Positions 59,165-64,000 of a stretch of 64,000 nucleotides of DNA are shown here, one piece after another. The notes under the pieces were generated by a model. That model made no database searches, was not told the origin of the DNA, and saw only the letters and a program-made list of their open reading frames with translations. Made by a program: the position numbers and the translations under genes. The stretch spans positions 8,618,001-8,682,000 of the forward strand of contig JANTQA010000026.1 in assembly GCA_027625915.1 (NCBI GenBank). Reading direction: 5' to 3'. The first letter of the stretch is position 1, and every line of letters starts with the position of its first letter. This DNA is from Anaeramoeba flamelloides (lineage: Eukaryota; Metamonada; Anaeramoebidae).

Positions 59165-59404
59165 TTAAAGCCCTAGTCCCAATATAAAAGCAAAAAAAGT
59201 CCATTTTTTTTTTAAATTAACTTTTTTTGAAATAACTTTTTTGGAATATCTTTAAGTTATAGTTTTGAACCAAGTATTTGACTAGGTTTGGATAGTAATC
59301 ATTTTTAAATTCCAGGCAACCTTTTGTTCAGGGGGTTTTGGAAAAAGTAGATCGAAAAAAAAAATAGACATTTTTTTCTTTTATACTTGATACTAGGGCT
59401 TTAA
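59165..59404 (+). mobile_element. MITE-1, copy 1 (TTAA-flanked, piggyBac-like ends)
   Basis: 240 bp including TTAA at both edges. Ends are AGCCCTAGTCCCAATATAAAAG-type (positions 59169-59190) and their complement CTTTTATACTTGATACTAGGGCT at the right. The interior, including CCAAGTATTTGACTAGGTTT, matches copy 2 in opposite orientation. TTAA target duplication with ends starting A-G-C-C-C-T-A-G resembles piggyBac-type elements. No ORF, so it must be moved in trans. Confidence 0.78.
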
Positions 59405-60749
59405 AAACAAAATTTCCATTAATTAATATATTTGTTAAAAAAAAAAATTGTAAATCATAGAGAAATCTTTAATTTTTCATTTTTTTACAAATAAGTTTTT
59501 TGATTAAATTTTTGGTTTTATTAAATTGTGTTTTGAATCGAGAAATATGCCGAGTGTATTTTTGAAATTAATCGAAGACTGAATGAAAATAGCTTTGAAA
59601 AGGTGTGCATTTTGAACAAATATTTTTCTTTTAAGACCAAACAAGAAAGATAGCTCTTCTCAAATAAAGATGTATAAATCAAGATTGAAAAAATCATTTT
59701 AAATGAAGGTTGAATATTTTATGAGCTTAATTTCTTCATTAGTTTCTTAATTTTTGAAAGTCTCCAAACAAAACATTACATTTAAATTTTTGCACATGTT
59801 AATTTTTTTTTATTTCAATCAAACCTTTTTTAAAAATAATTTTCTTTTTGAAATTCCTTTTTCAAATATTTTTATCAATAGAAAGAAAAACAAAGAATGT
59901 TATTTCAAAGATTAAAGGAAAAGATTAAATAATCGAAAAACAAAAAAAATTATTCAAAAGGTTGAATTCAATGAAAAATAAAATATAGATAAAAAAATAT
60001 TCAATGTAAAATTCAGATATATATATATATATATATAGATAGATATAATTAGCTGATACGAAATTGTTTTCAAAATGAAATAATTACATCCTAATAAATA
60101 TATTTTTCTGAAGAAGAAATTAAAAATTATAAAATTTTCGTTAATCAGACTTTTATATTATCTGTGTTTTTTGGTTGAAAATATTACTTTTATGACCAAA
60201 AGCACATTTATTGACTTTTAAGAATGTTGTAACAAAAGATCTTTTTAAAAAATAAAAGTTTTTTTTTCGAAAATATGTCTTTTAGGAAAATCCATTTTCT
60301 GAAATCCAAATTTGAAATTTGCCTTAAAAAGGTTTGAAAATTGATTTATGGAAAGTGCTTCCCCTTGATTTTAAAGTATTTATGGGTTTAGTGAAAGGGT
60401 ATTGATATACTTTTAAATAAATTGGAAAGTCACTGTAAGAGGTAAAAAAATCGATTTTAAAGTTTACCTTAAATGTTTGAAAATTTAGAAAAGTTTTTGG
60501 ATCAATAAGACTAACTTAAAAAAGTGATTACTAAAAGTTTTTAAAAGAAACTGTATGATTCACCTATTTTAAACATTTTTATAGACTAATGTATTGTATT
60601 TAGGACTCGGAGAGCATAAAATTAGGATAGTACCGGATAATTATTATCATTATAGTTTTGTATTTTTCTTGGTTTTAAAAACACTTGGTATCCTCCTAAA
60701 AAATCAGAATAAAACATTAGCTGTTTTAAAACACTTTTAAATTTTTTTG

Positions 60750-61450
60750 AGTCTGCACTATTTTAAATACTATCTAAAAAGCCACTCTGAGGGGGGGGGG
60801 GTATGGAGCCAAAAAGTTTATGAATTTAACTTTTTATGTCTTGAGATTCAGAAAAACTATTAAATTTCAAACTTTTAGGAATTTGATATTGTTCTTGATC
60901 AGATTCTTAATTTTAAGTTGGAAGAGTTTTCCAACGACACATCCCTTTTTCTTCTAACTTGTTTTTTTTTCGGGGGGTATTGGAAACTATATAATACTTG
61001 TCTTAGAACAAAAATAGGTGTGTTATTGAAAAACTCTTCCAACTTAAAATTAAGAATCTGATCAAAAACAATATCAAATTCCTAAAATTTTGAAAATTAA
61101 AGCCCTAGTCCCAATATAAAAGCATTTATTGGTCATTTTTTTTTCATTTTTGTTCAATCTCCTTTTTCAAAAACCCCAGGAACAAAAGGTTGCCTGAAAT
61201 GTAAAAATGATTACTATTCAAACCTAGCCAAATACTTGGTTCAAAACTATAACTTTATGATATTCCAAAAAAGTTATTTGAAAAAAGTTAATTGAAAAAA
61301 AAATGGCCATTTTTTACTTTTATACTGGTAATAGGGCTTTAAGAGTTCTTCTGGATCTCAAGAGATAAAAAAAATAATTTACTGGTGTTTAAACCCCTCG
61401 GCCCCTAATAATGTCATTATTTTAGATAGTCCTTAATTTTATTTTGAAAA
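60750..61450. mobile_element. foldback element interrupted by MITE-1 copy 2
   Basis: Left arm about 60750-60931. Right arm is 61028-61096 plus 61343-61450, split by the MITE. Mirrored blocks are AATTTGATATTGTTCTTGAT, CTTAATTTTAAGTTGGAAGA, TGAGATTCAGAAAAAC/GTTCTTCTGGATCTCA and a G11/C-rich end near 60791 and 61397. No ORF. Confidence 0.7.
61097..61342 (-). mobile_element. MITE-1, copy 2 (nested insertion)
   Basis: 246 bp including flanking TTAA. Same ends as copy 1, interior inverted relative to it (CCAAATACTTGGTTCAAAAC). It is inserted at a TTAA in the right arm of the foldback; the left arm keeps a single TTAA at that place. This makes MITE-1 younger than the foldback. Confidence 0.82.
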
Positions 61451-62025
61451 GTGAAATTAAAATTTCATTTTGAGGTTTTTTATGAAATAGAAATTAATTC
61501 AGTTAATCAAAAATTTTGAGAATAAAAGTTTTTACATGAAAAATTATGAAAAACAAAATTGAAAATTCATGGAGAAAGTGTATCAAAAATTAGACATCAG
61601 ATCAATAAATAATGAATGTTTTTTATTTTTTCTTGATCAATTAGTTATTGTTTTTTTTTTTTAATTTTTTTTCAGTATTTGTTTAGGTGGATAGGTTATA
61701 CAAGAACCATCTCACTTTTCTTTTTCTTAAAGCATTAATGTACTTAGATCAAGAAGTGTTTTTTTTTATCTCTTACAATTTTGAATACATGTATGTACAC
61801 AAAATTGGTAAAAATGTGCTTATATTCTAAAGAAAATTGGAGATTTATTAATACAAAAAAATGTGCTTTATCAGATCTAATCAAAATCCCTGATTGAATC
61901 CTGTTTCTAAAATAAAACACCAGCTAAATACGAGGGGAAGTTGTGGTTAATTTGAAAGATCACCCAATGTTGATCTTTAAAGATTTGTATTAATATCAGA
62001 TTCAAAATAATAATTTTGATTATGG

Positions 62026-62520
62026 TTAGATAATAATTGGGAGTGGTGTTGCCCCCTTGACATATTTTGAATGATCTGAAAATATTAAGTGATCTTTATT
62101 GAAGTTACACATTTTATAATCCACAATAGGTTTTTTCTGTAATTGTTGATTAAAAAAATCATCTTTTGTTTTTCTTTGTTTCCTACCTGCAGAAAAAGAG
62201 TAAAATAAAAAAATAACTAAAGTGTAATTGTTTCGAGAATTGAGTGAAAATCCAAAAAAAGGATCTGTGTGATTCAATCAAATTCTTCTATTAGTTTTTT
62301 TTCTGAATTAAGACAGGGGAATTTTGAATGACAAAACTTTTTCTTGTTTATCCCAAAAAATAAAAAATAGCACACTAATACCTGATTGACAACATTTCAA
62401 AAAGAAAAAAAAAAAGAGAAAGAATTCTTACTCGTTATAATTTGGCGAGTTGTGTGAAAAGTGTATTGGTTCTTTATTTGATAATGGAAGTTGTTTGTTT
62501 TGTTTGTAATTTGACAACAT
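62026..62520 (-). CDS. two-exon fragment resembling the start of a RasGEF N-terminal module
   Basis: Exon 1 (62520-62432) starts at an ATG (MLSNYKQNKQLPLSNKEPIH) and ends AACGA|GTAAGA. Exon 2 (62182-62026), taken after GCAGGTAG, continues in phase to a stop, for 81 residues. The last residues, HLIFSDHSKYVKGATPLPII, resemble the opening of RasGEF_N domains (x-D-x-x-x-x-(I/V)-K-x-(A/G)-T-(L/P)-x-x-L-I). The frame then stops where the domain should begin. Either a further splice was missed or this is the broken 5' end of a Ras guanine-nucleotide exchange factor gene, with MITE-rich DNA behind it. Diverges from the CH-domain gene across ~950 bases. Confidence 0.35.
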
Positions 62521-63468
62521 ACAACAAAAATACCTAAGAACAAAAAAATGATCTTTCTTTTGAGATTAAAAATAATAAGTAACTTTATAAAATCGTTTAA
62601 GAATGTTTGTTCAAGGCTTAGTACCTTCAGTGACTTTTGACAAAATAAAAGTTGTAAATTATAATTTCATAGTTTTTTAATTTTAGACAATTGTATTGAA
62701 TTTATGAAAAACAGAAATACAACTCTTTGAAAGTTCCTTACAAAGAGAAGAAGAATTTTTTTTAATAAGGGTTTTATTATTAAAAATGATTTGTGGTTTG
62801 ATTTCAAAAAATTAGACAAATCAGAACCTAAAATGAGAGAAAATAGTAGATCAACCAAAAACACATTAAGTATCAAATTGAAAAAAAGATATATTTGTTG
62901 GGATTAAATTTTTACATGAACAAAATTAGAATAAAATAATTTTCTGTCGATAAGTAAATTGAAAGTTATTGTTGGCCTATTGTTTTACTTTTTTTCAATC
63001 ACACTACTTGTATTTACAGAGTTAGTTAAACAAATTGTCGTTTTCTTAGATTTATTGAAGTATTACCAATTCTAGCCCACTACTTTGATAACTCCTCTTA
63101 AAAGAAAAAGAAGAAAACAAATGAAAATTATTTTTTCCAGTTATTCTTCCAATATCAACTACTTAATACATTCACTTTTCTAATTCCTTAAACTTCACTT
63201 CTTCTCCCAAACAAAAAAGTTAATAACAAATTGACCAAACTCACCAAATAAAGAAAATAACATCTTTTAAAGTTTAATTTATTCCCAATAAAAAATGTTC
63301 ACTAATCCTCTCGAAATACCTTAAAATTAACCCACCTTATTTAAGATATTTTCCCTTCCATTTCGGTTTGATAAATATTAAGACAACCAATAATAAATTT
63401 TATTTTTTTTAAAAATTTTGTTTTTTCGTTTGGTTTTTTTATTAACCAAGCCCTAATCAAGCAAAAAC
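62521..63468. other. intergenic region between divergent genes
   Basis: About 950 bases between the minus-strand RasGEF-like fragment and the plus-strand CH-domain gene; probably holds promoters for both. I see no defined motif. A frame at 62667-62876 is Leu/Phe-rich without family features. Confidence 0.45.
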
Positions 63469-64000
63469 ATGTTCATAATTTCAGAACCAAAATTACTTAA
63501 AGAAATCAAATACGATCCAACACTGGCCGTTGATAACAGTCAACTCACACACACAAAAGGATCTAGCGTGAAAAGATCTTTAATATTTATGCAAGAAATG
63601 TTACAAAACCCATTGCTTTCGGTTGAAGAAGCATTTTCACCAAACTGTGTTCAACTGTTAAATTTGGTGAACATTTTATGTCCAACAAGGATGAACAAAG
63701 TAAAAAAAATCAGTTCCAAGAAGAAACAAAGGGAGGGCAATTTACTTGAATTTTTACGAGCAGCAAAGAGATCTCAATATGTTCTTCGGGACTTTCCAGC
63801 GAACGAGTATTTAAAAAAGGACTCAAACTCACAAAAACAAATGGCTTTAATTCTTTTACACTTCAAATCCGAATATGAGAAAAACGGGCAACAGCCATGT
63901 GAAGAAAACGAAATCCGAACATTTTTAATTTATGAAGATTTAGATTCCAAAAAGAAATCACAAAACTCAAGAAGGGTGAATGGGGTAAACCCTTTTTTGG
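63469..64000 (+). CDS. calponin-homology (CH)-domain protein, 5' part only
   Basis: Opens at ATG 63469 and stays open for 177 codons to the window edge, so it is partial. Residues ~35-145 look like one CH domain, the actin- or microtubule-binding helical module. SPNCVQLLNLVNILCP corresponds to the D-G-x-x-L-x-x-L-x-N helix, GNLLEFLRAAKR to the N-I-x-x-F-L helix, and YLKKDSNSQKQMALILLHF to the L-x-x-x-x-x-x-x-V-x-x-x-L helix. Coding density and base composition rise sharply at the start codon. In similar protists, CH domains often head RhoGEF or RasGEF proteins, so catalytic modules may lie beyond the edge; this cannot be seen here. Confidence 0.72.
   Translation, partial: MFIISEPKLLKEIKYDPTLAVDNSQLTHTKGSSVKRSLIFMQEMLQNPLLSVEEAFSPNCVQLLNLVNILCPTRMNKVKKISSKKKQREGNLLEFLRAAKRSQYVLRDFPANEYLKKDSNSQKQMALILLHFKSEYEKNGQQPCEENEIRTFLIYEDLDSKKKSQNSRRVNGVNPFL

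Larger units (their letters stand above)
58559..62025. other. gene-free region rich in MITEs and foldbacks
   Basis: Contains an A30 tract at 58681-58710, MITE-1 copy 1 (59165-59404), a foldback (about 60750-61450) with MITE-1 copy 2 nested in it, and an (AT)n run near 60017. No gene recognised, though a 5' exon of the giant gene may lie at the left side. Confidence 0.6.

Overview
The window looks like nuclear DNA of a free-living protist with a very AT-rich, repeat-laden genome. Non-coding DNA is dominated by A/T homopolymers. Genes are sparse (about 12 in 64 kb), GT-AG introns are present and two are unusually long (3.1 and 4.8 kb), and the proteins are eukaryotic: an SLC38-type transporter, an MBOAT acyltransferase, RCC1-BTB, FHA, Arp4, PH, CH and RasGEF-N-like modules. 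Standard stop codons fit every gene. The mix of RCC1-BTB (IBtk-like), RasGEF/PH/CH and giant low-complexity proteins would suit an Anaeramoeba- or amoebozoan-like amoeba. That assignment is inference, not something the sequence proves.

Layout. 1-2080: repeats, including a hairpin array and a T31G9 tract. 2105-3685 (+): amino-acid transporter. 3686-8595: gene-poor. 8596-14742 (-): MBOAT/DGAT-ACAT-like enzyme in two exons around a 4.8 kb repeat-filled intron. 15106-16858 (+): possible 43-residue membrane microprotein. 20341-25177 (-): RCC1-BTB-BTB protein in two exons around a 3.1 kb intron. 28864-30033 (-): FHA protein. 31560-33021 (-): decayed LINE. 35272-36561 (+): Arp4/ACTL6-type actin-related protein. 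42610-43352 (+): PH-domain gene with a short intron, whose 3' part is unclear. 47793-48092 (+) and 48303-48824 (+): two small uncharacterised coding segments. 50880-51180 (-): second LINE relic. 52788-58558 (-): giant protein of about 1,900 residues that reads as serial PH-like beta-rich units. 62026-62520 (-): small two-exon RasGEF-N-like fragment. 63469-64000 (+): start of a CH-domain protein that runs off the window.

The genes do not form a pathway or cluster. What ties the window together is its repeat ecology: a family of alternating AT-rich hairpins found at least seven times, some in matching places of two LINE relics; a TTAA-flanked piggyBac-like MITE in two inverted copies, one nested in a foldback element whose other arm preserves the empty site; further MITE and foldback families; and several dispersed repeats of 200-500 bp. 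I saw no rRNA, tRNA, CRISPR or bacterial operon structure.
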